Shown: piece by piece, positions 15,602 through 24,899 of the stretch
How the letters are laid out: each line of letters starts with the position of its first letter
Position numbering within the stretch: the first letter of the stretch is position 1
DNA from: Sphingobacterium sp. ML3W
GTDB taxonomy: Bacteria > Bacteroidota > Bacteroidia > Sphingobacteriales > Sphingobacteriaceae
Direction: 5' to 3'
Assembly: GCF_029542085.1 (NCBI RefSeq)
Contig: NZ_CP107036.1
Location: 2,232,001-2,296,000, forward strand
Length of the DNA: 64,000 bases
Position numbers and translations under genes: made by a program
Notes under the pieces: generated by a model
What the model was told of the DNA's origin: nothing
Databases searched by the model: none
What the model saw: the letters and a program-made list of their open reading frames with translations, nothing else

Positions 15602-18358
15602 TTATGATTTTGTCAAAAACTCATCTAAATTCAATAAGGCATTTGCCACCAACATGTAAGCGGCTTTGGAGGACAGTTTTTTGCTATTGTCCTTTGCCAA
15701 ATCACCGCCCAGGTATTTCGCGGCTGAAGCTGGTGTTTTGTTAAATTCGGCAAGCGCTTTTTGGTAGAGCAATTCGAGATCAGCAATCTTCTTGGGATCA
15801 GCCTCCCGAAGCATTGCCCTTCGATAGCCTGCACCGATACTATTTTTTGTATTTCCTTTGCCTTCCCGCTCCATGATTTCGCCCAAATGTTTTGCAGCTT
15901 CGAGATATACTGGATCATTGAGCGTCGCCAAAGCCTGCAATGGTGTATTAGTCCGTATACGATCAACCAGACAGACCTCCCTACTGGATGCATCAAAGGA
16001 AACAAAGGATGGATAAGGACTGGTACGTTTTAGGAAGGTATAGACACCGCGTCTAAACTGATCTTCACCCTCACTTTTCACCCAGGACTCACCACTATAC
16101 ACTGTCATCCAGACACCATCCGGTTGATAAGGCATGACACTCGGCCCATACATTTTATTGCTTAACAACCCACTGACGGCCAAAGCCTGATCGCGGATCT
16201 GCTCTGCGGAAAGTCGGAATCGTGGTCCCCTTGCGAGATAATAATTTTGGGGATCTTTTTGTACATTGTCACTATTTAATGTTGACGACTGCCTATAGGT
16301 GCCCGATAGGACGATCTCACGGACCAATTTTTTAATGCTCCATTTTTTTCCGTTCATAAGATCTAGGGCCAGATAATCCAATAATTCACGATGAATCGGT
16401 GGTGTACTCTGTGTACCCATATCGCCTAATGGTTCAACCAGTCCCCGGCCGAAGAGCTGCGCCCAGACACGGTTAACCAAAGTGCGGGCAGTCAATGGAT
16501 TTTCTTTACTAACAATCCACTGTGCGAAGCCCATACGATTTCGAGGGGCTCCCTTTGGAAAATCATTCAGTGACTCCGGAACCATAGGCTGTACTTCCGC
16601 ACCCAAAGACAAACGATTTCCGCGGATAAATACATTGGTTTTCCGCTGCATATCCTTCGGGTTTTCGATCATAACAGGCACTCCTTCGGGCTGTAGATTG
16701 ACGAGCTGCAAAAAGGTACGTTGCAGATGCTGATTTTCCATTGGTTTCCCGAGAGGAAAATCTTCGCGAAAAGCAAACCATTCAATCATACATATTGGCT
16801 GACCAGCTGCAACTGCTGCATTTTTAAAGACCAGGTAGAGATCATGTACACCTGTAGTTGGTACGATCGGTGCTTGAATAACCTGTCTTCCCGAAGTTTT
16901 CGGTAAATCCACATTGGTTAACAGGGGACCATGAGGGTTATTGAGGTGCACCTCCATTTTCCCTCCGACCGCATCGGTCCAGAAATTCATGAAGAGTTGT
17001 TTTTTGCCATCCAATGTAATTGCTTTCAAACGAGCCGATCCGCTATTGCGCACACCAAGCCATTTTGTATCGTACAATGCACCATCCACAATCTGATCAC
17101 TATAATGCGCATGAATCTTGGGTTCTAGTGTATGCAGAAATAGGTCCGCTGATTTAACCACGTTTGCATTTCCGTTGGCCGCCAGCCAATGCTTAATGCT
17201 ATCGATACGTTTTTCGTCCTGTGCAGCGTAAAAACGTAACTTCGGATGATCTCCCTGTGTATCTTCATCCCTTGTATTATTGAAAAATGCCAGCGATTTA
17301 TAGTATTCTTCAAATTTAAACGGGTCATAGGTATGGCTATGGCATTGTACGCATTCAAATGTTGTACTCAACCATACCTGATAACTGGTATTTAAACGGT
17401 CCAGCACGGCCGCCATCCGAAACTCCTCACTATCGGTTCCCCCCTCATCGTTATTCATCGTATTGCGGTGAAAAGCAGTTGCGATGAGCTGATCTTTGGT
17501 TGGTTGTGGCAGAAGATCTCCTGCGAGCTGCTCAACTGTAAATTCGTCGTAAGGCATATCGTTATTTAAGGCTTTGATCACCCAGTCCCGATAAGGCCAA
17601 ATACTACGGGATCCGTCTTTTTCATAACCTTTGGTATCTGCATACCGTGCCATATCCAACCACCAACTGGCCCATTTTTCACCATATTTGGAGGAGGCTA
17701 ATAAGCTATCAACTCTACGGGAATATGCATCGTCGCTCTCATCTTCGATAAAAGCACGGGTTTCGGCTAATGTGGGTGGTATACCGATGAGATCCAGATA
17801 AAGTCTCCTTAATAAAGTAGCTCGGTCGGCTTCATCGGCAAATGTCAGATCTTTGGACTTCAATTTATCCTGAACAAAATAGTCAATGTCATTATTTACC
17901 CCTTTGGGTTTTATTCCAAATAGTCCCGCAAACGAAAAGGTTTTGGGTACTTCAACGTCTTTAGGTAATGTGTAGGCCCAATGTTCACCCCACTTCGCAC
18001 CTTGATCAATCCATTTTTTTAGGATGTCGATCTCATCATCATTCAGTTTGGGTGCATTGTAAGGCATACGTAGTTCGGGATCATCCGACAGCAATCTTTT
18101 CATAAACTCGCTATGTTCCGCATCCCCCGGAATAATCGCCGATTTGCCAGACTCAGCTTTGGCAAAAGCTTCATTTTCGAAAAGAAAACTAAGCCCTCCA
18201 TTTTTCTTCACGCCACCATGACAGGTAATACAGTGTTTATTTAATATCGGTTTGACATCTGCACTAAAATCTATTGTTTCTTCTTTGCGAAATGTAAATA
18301 TTGCAATGCAGGCGACAACTACGGCCAATGATGCTAACACCATTAATTTTCTATTCAT
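15602..18358 (-). CDS. DUF1549/DUF1553 protein with c-type cytochrome domain (PSD1 type)
   Basis: A 918-residue protein. It has an N-terminal membrane anchor (residues 5-22), then a Planctomycete-type cytochrome C domain with CITCHGG at 43-47. DUF1549 (about 150-360) follows, including SSKYGEKWASWWLDMARYAD and WPYRDWVIKALNNDMPYDEF and a second haem-type motif CVQCHSH. A middle beta-rich segment (about 440-550) looks like a carbohydrate-binding-module fold (MEVHLNNPHG, GVHDLYLVFKN). DUF1553 ends the protein (NPLTARTLVNRVWAQLFGRG, SGTYRQSS, NTPLQALATLNDPVYLEAA). It is the first gene of the minus-strand cluster and is abundant in Planctomycetes; proposed roles involve periplasmic redox attack on glycans, unproven. 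Confidence 0.85.
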   Translation of the reverse strand: MNRKLMVLASLAVVVACIAIFTFRKEETIDFSADVKPILNKHCITCHGGVKKNGGLSFLFENEAFAKAESGKSAIIPGDAEHSEFMKRLLSDDPELRMPYNAPKLNDDEIDILKKWIDQGAKWGEHWAYTLPKDVEVPKTFSFAGLFGIKPKGVNNDIDYFVQDKLKSKDLTFADEADRATLLRRLYLDLIGIPPTLAETRAFIEDESDDAYSRRVDSLLASSKYGEKWASWWLDMARYADTKGYEKDGSRSIWPYRDWVIKALNNDMPYDEFTVEQLAGDLLPQPTKDQLIATAFHRNTMNNDEGGTDSEEFRMAAVLDRLNTSYQVWLSTTFECVQCHSHTYDPFKFEEYYKSLAFFNNTRDEDTQGDHPKLRFYAAQDEKRIDSIKHWLAANGNANVVKSADLFLHTLEPKIHAHYSDQIVDGALYDTKWLGVRNSGSARLKAITLDGKKQLFMNFWTDAVGGKMEVHLNNPHGPLLTNVDLPKTSGRQVIQAPIVPTTGVHDLYLVFKNAAVAAGQPICMIEWFAFREDFPLGKPMENQHLQRTFLQLVNLQPEGVPVMIENPKDMQRKTNVFIRGNRLSLGAEVQPMVPESLNDFPKGAPRNRMGFAQWIVSKENPLTARTLVNRVWAQLFGRGLVEPLGDMGTQSTPPIHRELLDYLALDLMNGKKWSIKKLVREIVLSGTYRQSSTLNSDNVQKDPQNYYLARGPRFRLSAEQIRDQALAVSGLLSNKMYGPSVMPYQPDGVWMTVYSGESWVKSEGEDQFRRGVYTFLKRTSPYPSFVSFDASSREVCLVDRIRTNTPLQALATLNDPVYLEAAKHLGEIMEREGKGNTKNSIGAGYRRAMLREADPKKIADLELLYQKALAEFNKTPASAAKYLGGDLAKDNSKKLSSKAAYMLVANALLNLDEFLTKS

Positions 18359-18906
18359 AGCAATAAGGTCTATTCTATATTAGTCAGTTATTAGGTTTAT
18401 TTATAATTCTTATTTCACTATTCCAGTATCAGTTAATGGGATAGCTACAAGTAAATCAACATCAGAATGGATATTTATTTATTGTTATAAAAATAAAGAA
18501 GAACAATGGGATATACTAGAACTAGATTAACAGAAATATAATCTATATTACCCTCACATAGGCTAATCTTCGTTTTTACCCCCATTCGTGCGATACGGTT
18601 CCCATCAGCACCCTATAACAATTTGGTTACGATATCGTAGTCAGCATTGCTTTTTATATTTTTAATCTGGTGCTAAACTGATATTCTTTCTATCTTATGA
18701 TCTATTTATTCTGTCTTTCTAAGCGATAGCTGATAAGGCTGGCTACTGTTGACGAGTCACAGCTTGGAAGCATGCAATTTGCTATTGGATACAGCAAGTG
18801 GAAAATGAGATGCAACAAAGGTAAAATAAGCTATAAAAAAGCCTAAATAGTGTCAGCCTTTGATTGTGGTGACCACTAAATTTGTAAAACCATATCCACA
18901 TAAATT
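18359..18906. other. Intergenic region between divergent DUF1549 and GH95-like genes
   Basis: 548 nt with no ORF I can support. Near the plus-strand gene, TAAATTTG (18877-18884) fits the -7 consensus, 23 nt before the start codon, and is immediately preceded by the small perfect palindrome GTGGTGACCAC (18866-18876), a possible operator. A TTTG at 18859 is only 14 nt from the -7 element, too close for a normal -33. The remainder shows nothing recognisable. Confidence 0.5.
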
Positions 18907-21144
18907 ATGAAATACGTCTTTCTTATATTACTATTTTTCGCAGCGCGTCTGGTTATCGCCCAACCGTCCCCTGCTTATAATCTCCATTTCAAAGATCTTG
19001 CAACACGATGGGATGAAGCCATCCCTTTGGGTAATGGTCAGCTGGGTGCATTGATCTGGAAAAAGGAAAATGCCATCCGGCTATCCTTGGACCGTGCTGA
19101 TCTTTGGGATGAACGAAAAGCTTTTGAGATAGAAAAACATGATTTTAAATGGGTACAGCAGCAATTGAAAAACAACAGCTATCAGGCGGCCCAACAATGG
19201 GGCGATTCACCCTATGACCGTTCTCCCTATCCTACCAAACTTCCTGCGGCGGCGATGACCTTAAACTTAGCTAAATTCGGAAAGGTCGTATCCAATGTAC
19301 TAGATATACAAACTGCTGTACATACACTGAAATTCGACGACGGAAAAATACTTACCTCTTTTGTCCATGCGACCAGTCCAATGGGCTATTTTGAAATCAC
19401 AGCGAAGAACATTAGCGACCTTGGTCCAGAGCTTATTCCACATGAATATGAAACCAAGACCAATACGGATGAGCAAAAAAGTGTTGTCGATGGTCAAAGT
19501 TTAGCCAGGTTGGGCTATAAACAGGGAAATATTGTTAAAATGGGGAATGCGCAGCTATTACATCAGGAAACTTATGATCATCACTTTTTTGAGGTCATGT
19601 TATGTTGGGAAAAAGTCTCATCGACCAAATTGATCGGCTATTGGACAATCAGTAATGATGAAAAGGTCAAGAAACAACCGCTATCACTCGAACAATTTGA
19701 AAAAGCAAAGCGAAGCCATCTCGCATGGTGGACAAGCTATTGGTCTAAATCTAACATTTCCATCCCTGAAAAAGATCTCGAAAAACAATACTATCTGGAG
19801 CTTTATAAATTAGGGGCCACAGCACGCCAAGGAGCTCCGGCAATAACCTTGCAGGCTGTTTGGACAGCAGATAATGGTGGACTACCACCTTGGAAAGGCG
19901 ACTTCCACAATGATCTCAATACCCAACTGAGTTATTGGCCGGCTTATACCGCCAACCGAATGAATGAAGCACAAAGTTATACGGATTGGTTATGGAAAAT
20001 CAGACCGAAAAACCTTGCTTACACTCGACAGTATTTTGGTGTTGACGGATTGAATATCCCGGGTGTGCTGACCTTGAACGGCTACCCTATGGGAGGTTGG
20101 ATCCAATACTCCCTTTCGCCTACGGTCAGTGCCTGGACCGCCCAACATTTTTATTGGCAATGGAAATACAGTATGGATCCCAATTTCTTAAAAAAACAGG
20201 CCTATCCTTATATTATAGAAGCAGCGACCTATCTAAAAAATATTACCTATCTCAAAGATGGGAGACGCTATCTACCCCTGAGCAGTAGTCCAGAATATAA
20301 TGATAACGGCACTGCCGCCTGGTTTAATAGTTGGACCAATTTTGATCTCAGCCTGGCACATTATTTATTCGCTATAGCAGCCGAGGTCAGTACAGCTAAC
20401 GGCAAAACTGAAGCAGCAAAAGAATGGACACGATATGGCGCCGAATTGCCCAATTTTGCCACAGATGAAACTGGTCTCCGCGTTGCAGAGGATCTGAGCA
20501 TGAAGCATTCACATCGGCATATGTCACCATATATGGCTATTTATCCCTTAGGAATACTTGACATCAATAATACGCAAGACAAATCGTTGATTGAAAAATC
20601 GCTGTCACATTTAGAGCAATTGGGCACCAGAGCCTGGGTAGGATATTCGTTCTCATGGATGGCCTGTCTCCATGCGCGGGCGAAACAAAGCAAACAAGCT
20701 GTCAGCAACCTACAGAAGTTTGCCCATAACTTTTGTTCCATCAATTCATTTCACCTCAACGGCGACCAAAACGGTGGTCAATATTCTGATTTTACTTATC
20801 GCCCTTTTACATTGGAGGGAAATTTTGCCTTTGCACAGGGGGTTCATGAATTGTTAATTCAGAGCAAAAATGATTATATCGAAGTTTTTCCGGCCACTCC
20901 TGAGGAATGGAAAGATATATCTTTTAAAAACCTGAGAACAACGGGCGGATTTATTGTCAGCGCTAACAAGAACAACAACAAGATCACCTTATTAAAAATA
21001 ACCGCTAGCCAAGATGGTATCTTCCGCATTTTTGAAAATACAGACCTTCAGGATATTTCAACTAAAAAGCGGCTTTCAAAAGATAAGAATTTGCAATATA
21101 TTAAACTGAAAAAAGGTCAAACAGTTCATCTAAGTAGCATCTAA
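18907..21144 (+). CDS. GH95-like glycoside hydrolase
   Basis: A 745-residue secreted protein (signal peptide ending near LVIAQ). It shows the GH95 layout: N-terminal beta domain starting ATRWDEAIPLGNGQLGALIW, linker, then an (alpha/alpha)6 domain with PWKGDFHNDLNTQLSYWPAY, LSSSPEYNDNG (expected general acid Glu), HSHRHMSPYMAIYPLG and FTLEGNFAFAQGVHELLIQS. GH95 enzymes are inverting alpha-L-fucosidases or alpha-L-galactosidases. The usual NIN motif reads DLN and the usual IDGNFG/IDANFG reads LEGNFA, so two positions of the base-activating network are changed (Asn to Asp, Asp to Glu). The substrate may differ. The metallophosphoesterase gene starts 24 nt downstream. Confidence 0.8.
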   Translation: MKYVFLILLFFAARLVIAQPSPAYNLHFKDLATRWDEAIPLGNGQLGALIWKKENAIRLSLDRADLWDERKAFEIEKHDFKWVQQQLKNNSYQAAQQWGDSPYDRSPYPTKLPAAAMTLNLAKFGKVVSNVLDIQTAVHTLKFDDGKILTSFVHATSPMGYFEITAKNISDLGPELIPHEYETKTNTDEQKSVVDGQSLARLGYKQGNIVKMGNAQLLHQETYDHHFFEVMLCWEKVSSTKLIGYWTISNDEKVKKQPLSLEQFEKAKRSHLAWWTSYWSKSNISIPEKDLEKQYYLELYKLGATARQGAPAITLQAVWTADNGGLPPWKGDFHNDLNTQLSYWPAYTANRMNEAQSYTDWLWKIRPKNLAYTRQYFGVDGLNIPGVLTLNGYPMGGWIQYSLSPTVSAWTAQHFYWQWKYSMDPNFLKKQAYPYIIEAATYLKNITYLKDGRRYLPLSSSPEYNDNGTAAWFNSWTNFDLSLAHYLFAIAAEVSTANGKTEAAKEWTRYGAELPNFATDETGLRVAEDLSMKHSHRHMSPYMAIYPLGILDINNTQDKSLIEKSLSHLEQLGTRAWVGYSFSWMACLHARAKQSKQAVSNLQKFAHNFCSINSFHLNGDQNGGQYSDFTYRPFTLEGNFAFAQGVHELLIQSKNDYIEVFPATPEEWKDISFKNLRTTGGFIVSANKNNNKITLLKITASQDGIFRIFENTDLQDISTKKRLSKDKNLQYIKLKKGQTVHLSSI

Positions 21145-21168
21145 TAAAATCCGTATTATCAATTCGTT

Positions 21169-22167
21169 ATGATCAACCGAAAAAAATTCATCCAGTTAGG
21201 AGGTCTAGGCATAGGTGGTCTCTTGGTCAACAAGAGCCTTGCCAGTGCGTCTATAACCTCGACAAAAAGCACTGTACTCAAAACTGACAAAGTTAAATTT
21301 GGCGTTATCGCAGATCTCCATCATGATCTCATGCACGACGGTGCCCGTCGGGCTAAACTCTTTATTGACGCGATGAAGCGTGAAAATCCCGACTTTATTA
21401 TTTCCTTAGGTGATTTTTGTTTCCCAAAAGCCGAAAATAAAGAATTAATGGATATCTGGAGTGGTTTTACAGGAGAAAGGCACTTTGTCATCGGCAATCA
21501 TGATACTGATGGCGGATTCACAAAAAAACAGGTAACCGATTTCTGGAATAGCCCTGCTCCATACTATTCGTTTGACAAACAGGGATTTCATTTTGTTATC
21601 CTAGATGGTAATGAAAAAAGCCAAACCAAGAAAATTGAAGGTTACCCCCGCAGTATCAGTCAGCAGCAATTGGAATGGTTAAAAAAAGATATCGGAAGTA
21701 CCAAAAACCGGGTGATCATCTTTTGCCATCAAGGGTTGGACAATGACGATGGTGGATTGGAAAATGGAATGGCCGTAAGGTACCTGTTAGAGCAGCTGAA
21801 TATCGAAGCCGGATTCAATAAGATTTTACTTGTCCTGACTGGCCACCACCATCTCAACTATCATAATGAGATCAATGGAATTCACTATGTACAAATCAAT
21901 AGCGCCTCCTATTACTGGGCCGGTGATACATTTGAAAGCAAAGCATTTGATGGGGAGTTCTACAAAAAGCATAACATTCTAAGACGGACATTGGTCTATC
22001 AAGATCCTATCTGGGCAACTGTTAGCATAGATCATAAAAAAAATATCCATATCCAAGGAGCTGAAACCACAATGGCCGGAATCCCCTTGTCTCAGGTAGG
22101 TATAGATATCCACAAAGATGTATATCCCATCAGTTCAAAGATCGATGACAGGCACCTGCGGTACTAA
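21169..22167 (+). CDS. Exported calcineurin-like metallophosphoesterase
   Basis: A 332-residue protein. The dinuclear-metal phosphoesterase signature is complete: GVIADLHHD (DxH), ISLGDFCF (GD), VIGNHDTDGG (GNHD), IIFCHQGLD (H) and LTGHHHLNYH (GHxH). The N-terminus MINRKKFIQLGGLGIGGLL looks Tat-like but has RK instead of RR; export is still likely. It probably removes phosphate from a periplasmic phosphodiester or phosphomonoester; the substrate is unknown. It is in an operon with the GH95-like gene 24 nt upstream and is closed by a hairpin. Confidence 0.82.
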   Translation: MINRKKFIQLGGLGIGGLLVNKSLASASITSTKSTVLKTDKVKFGVIADLHHDLMHDGARRAKLFIDAMKRENPDFIISLGDFCFPKAENKELMDIWSGFTGERHFVIGNHDTDGGFTKKQVTDFWNSPAPYYSFDKQGFHFVILDGNEKSQTKKIEGYPRSISQQQLEWLKKDIGSTKNRVIIFCHQGLDNDDGGLENGMAVRYLLEQLNIEAGFNKILLVLTGHHHLNYHNEINGIHYVQINSASYYWAGDTFESKAFDGEFYKKHNILRRTLVYQDPIWATVSIDHKKNIHIQGAETTMAGIPLSQVGIDIHKDVYPISSKIDDRHLRY

Positions 22168-22195
22168 CCGCAATCTATCGCTAGTGTGGTAATGT

Positions 22196-22240
22196 AATGG
22201 TCAAAAAGAGTGCTTACCATCTTTTTGGCCATTCTTATTA
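22196..22240 (+). terminator. Rho-independent terminator after metallophosphoesterase
   Basis: Arms AATGGTCAAAAAGA and TCTTTTTGGCCATT (one wobble pair) with a 10-nt loop and a T-rich tail, 28 nt after the stop codon. Confidence 0.7.
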
Positions 22241-22299
22241 TAACCCCGCAAACCGCATATTCGCTGGATAATACAACTTAAAAAATGAATAAATAAAGT

Positions 22300-22330
22300 T
22301 TTGAAAAATATAATAGGAGTAATACCTTTG
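22300..22330 (+). promoter_or_regulatory. Consensus promoter of the TonB-dependent receptor
   Basis: TTTG (22300-22303), 19 nt, TACCTTTG (22323-22330): an exact Bacteroidota sigma-ABfr-type promoter, placing the start of transcription near 22337 and leaving a leader of about 20-33 nt. No obvious Fur box was recognised. Confidence 0.75.
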
Positions 22331-22357
22331 TGTTGTTTATAATTAATCTAATTAAGA

Positions 22358-24781
22358 ATGCAAACCAGCATGAATAAAATTATCATCTACCTCCTGTTGT
22401 TCATTCCGGGCACCCTCCTAGCCCAAGGACAGCACAAAGCCGAAGTTTACGGCAAAATTTTCTCTTCAGATGGCAAACCCATCCCGGGAATAACAGTGAA
22501 ATTGCTTCCTCAGGACATCACAGTATCCTCCCGAACCAATGGCTCTTATCAATTTAAATCTTTAAAACCCGGACCTGCACGGCTTGAAATATCGGCTGTA
22601 GGCCTACAATCTTTAGTTCGAGAAATTCAGATTGCAGACGACAAAAATAGGATTTCAGATATTTACCTCAACGAGAACCAATCTACCCTACAGGAGATTG
22701 TCATTAATGGGAATGGAGCTAATAAATACACAAAAAAACAGAGCCTCTATGTATCGAAAATGCCACTTAACAATCTCGAAAACTCCCAGTCCTATACCGT
22801 CATTACTAAAGAATTATTAAAAAGCCAGCTTAATACCAATTACGATGATGCTTTGGCAAATGTTTCAGGTATAGACAAATTATGGGCTTCAACAGGCAGA
22901 CCCGGTGATGGAGTCACCTATTATACACTACGGGGCTTTAGCACACAGGTCGCAATGGTCGATGGTGTAGTTGGCATCGCCAGTACCAGCCCCGACCCAG
23001 CCAATCTCGAGTCTATCGAAGTTATCAAAGGGCCATCAGGTTCGCTTTATGGCGGTGCAGCTGTTGGCTTTGGTGGACTCATCAATAATATTACCAAGAA
23101 GCCTCTGGATACTGTCGGCGGCCGTGTCAATTATCTATTCGGCAGCTATGCACAGCATCGTGTCACAGCGGATGTATATGGACCGCTGACAACGGACAAA
23201 AAACTTTTAGGTCGTGTGAATACAGCTTTCTCAAATGTTGGTAATTATCAGGATGCTGGTTTTAACAGATCCTTTTTTATCGCACCGTCGTTACTTTACC
23301 GACCAAATGAAAAACTGGACATTCAATTATATGTCGATCTTTTTCAAAGTAAGGCGACCAATCCTTTAATGGTATTTCTCAATCGTTCTCGCCAGCTTTT
23401 TGCCAGAACACCTGATGAACTACAATTTGATTTCAATAAATCGTATACCAACGACGATGTGACCTTTAAAAATCCAACCACGAATGTACGAGGCAATGTG
23501 ACCTACCGCTTCAACGAACAGTGGACATCGAATACCACAGTAAACTATAATCGACGCAAGTCAGATGGCTATTTTCAATATATCATGTACCTTCAGGAAA
23601 AAAATGATACATTGATCGACCGCTATGTTGCTGATCAGAATTATACTGCCAATAACTTCAATGCACAGCAAAATTTTGTGGGAGACTTTCATATTGGTGA
23701 ACTTCGAAACAGATTGCTTGTCGGCGTTGACTATCTTTACCAACAAGCTGAAAGTCATAATTCACCTTATATTTTATTTGATCAGCTCAACACCTCAATT
23801 GATGATCCCAGATATACCAGATTCAATGCCGCAAATATTGAAGCTGCCATAGCAGCTTCAACTGGGGTCAAGACAAACACAAGAAGCCGCAATCAGGTTT
23901 TGGGCGCCTATGTCTCCGATATATTGGATCTTACACCGCAGTTACATCTGAATGTTGCTTTACGCGTGGATTACTTTGACAATAAGGGAACTTATAATTT
24001 TGATAAAGACACCACGATGGGGGCTTATAATCAAACTGCTTTTTCTCCTCGTGCGGGTTTAGTGTATGAATTTGTCAAAGATAAAGTGTCATTTTTTGCC
24101 AATTATCAAAATGGATTTAAGAATGTAGCCCCAATCCCGCCACCACATCCAAGTGTATCGGGAGACTTTAAACCGCAACAGGCCTCACAATGGGAAACCG
24201 GGGTTAAATTTAACCTACTCAACAATAAACTTGGTCTAACGGCAAGTTACTACGACATCACTGTTGATAATATGCTGCGTACTGAATCAAGGGTTATTGA
24301 TGGACAGACCTACAATATTACTGTTCAAGATGGAACCCGTCTGAGCCGCGGTATAGATTTTGATTTAACAGCCGCCCCTATCCAAGGTTTGAATGTTATA
24401 TTCAGTTATAGCTTTAACGACAGCAAAACAACAAAAGCGGCTGCAAGTGTGAATAATTTGCGACCAACAGAAGCTGGACCAAAACATCTTTCGAATTTAT
24501 GGGCCAACTATATTGTACAAAAAGGAACATTAAAGGGTTTCGGTATCGGAGCAGGACTCAATTACGCAAGTGAGAATCTAATTACAAACAGTGTACCTAC
24601 TGGCATTTTTACTTTACCCTCCTATATGCTATTCAATGCAAGCCTTTCCTACGGTTATAAGCAATTTGAATTTGCTGTAAAGGGGAATAACCTGACCAAT
24701 CAAACCTATTTCAAAGGTTGGACCACTGTAAATCCTCAAATGCCGAGAAATATTCTAGGTAGTGTAGCCTATCAATTTTAA
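22358..24781 (+). CDS. TonB-dependent siderophore receptor
   Basis: An 807-residue outer-membrane receptor with a signal peptide (MNKIIIYLLLFIPGTLLA-Q). Residues about 25-100 form a carboxypeptidase-regulatory-like beta-sandwich (GKIFSSDGKPIPGITVKLLP). The plug follows: SYTVITKELLKSQ, VTYYTLRGFSTQVAMVDGV and SIEVIKGPSGSLYGG. A 22-strand barrel ends in Phe (PRNILGSVAYQF). The TVITKELL...LRGF pattern is typical of ferric hydroxamate/siderophore receptors, not SusC. It takes up a ligand with TonB-ExbBD energy. Translation may start at 22358 or, closer to the signal peptide, at 22370. The transcript stands alone, between a consensus promoter and a very long hairpin. Confidence 0.87.
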   Translation: MQTSMNKIIIYLLLFIPGTLLAQGQHKAEVYGKIFSSDGKPIPGITVKLLPQDITVSSRTNGSYQFKSLKPGPARLEISAVGLQSLVREIQIADDKNRISDIYLNENQSTLQEIVINGNGANKYTKKQSLYVSKMPLNNLENSQSYTVITKELLKSQLNTNYDDALANVSGIDKLWASTGRPGDGVTYYTLRGFSTQVAMVDGVVGIASTSPDPANLESIEVIKGPSGSLYGGAAVGFGGLINNITKKPLDTVGGRVNYLFGSYAQHRVTADVYGPLTTDKKLLGRVNTAFSNVGNYQDAGFNRSFFIAPSLLYRPNEKLDIQLYVDLFQSKATNPLMVFLNRSRQLFARTPDELQFDFNKSYTNDDVTFKNPTTNVRGNVTYRFNEQWTSNTTVNYNRRKSDGYFQYIMYLQEKNDTLIDRYVADQNYTANNFNAQQNFVGDFHIGELRNRLLVGVDYLYQQAESHNSPYILFDQLNTSIDDPRYTRFNAANIEAAIAASTGVKTNTRSRNQVLGAYVSDILDLTPQLHLNVALRVDYFDNKGTYNFDKDTTMGAYNQTAFSPRAGLVYEFVKDKVSFFANYQNGFKNVAPIPPPHPSVSGDFKPQQASQWETGVKFNLLNNKLGLTASYYDITVDNMLRTESRVIDGQTYNITVQDGTRLSRGIDFDLTAAPIQGLNVIFSYSFNDSKTTKAAASVNNLRPTEAGPKHLSNLWANYIVQKGTLKGFGIGAGLNYASENLITNSVPTGIFTLPSYMLFNASLSYGYKQFEFAVKGNNLTNQTYFKGWTTVNPQMPRNILGSVAYQF

Positions 24782-24791
24782 TGAAAGGAAC

Positions 24792-24851
24792 AAGAGCTAA
24801 AGACACAGAAAAGGGGCGATATATCGTCCCTTTTCTGTGTCTTTAGCTCTT
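24792..24851. terminator. 29-bp near-perfect hairpin, bidirectional terminator
   Basis: Arms at 24792-24820 and 24823-24851 pair over 29 bp with one G-T wobble and a 2-nt loop. It lies between the converging receptor gene (stop 24781) and nitroreductase gene (stop 24900). The stem is far longer than the other terminators in the window. Confidence 0.75.
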
Positions 24852-24899
24852 ATTGCATTCCAACTTACTTCTACACAGTATGATTTATAACCACGACTG

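Noticed and set aside
18707-18860. Possible minus-strand gene relic in the 18.4-18.9 kb spacer
   Set aside because: A short open stretch exists, but its translation matches nothing I recognise and it has no start context.
22300-22357. Fur box at the siderophore-receptor promoter
   Set aside because: I looked for a GATAAT-type 19-bp dyad and found no match good enough to report.
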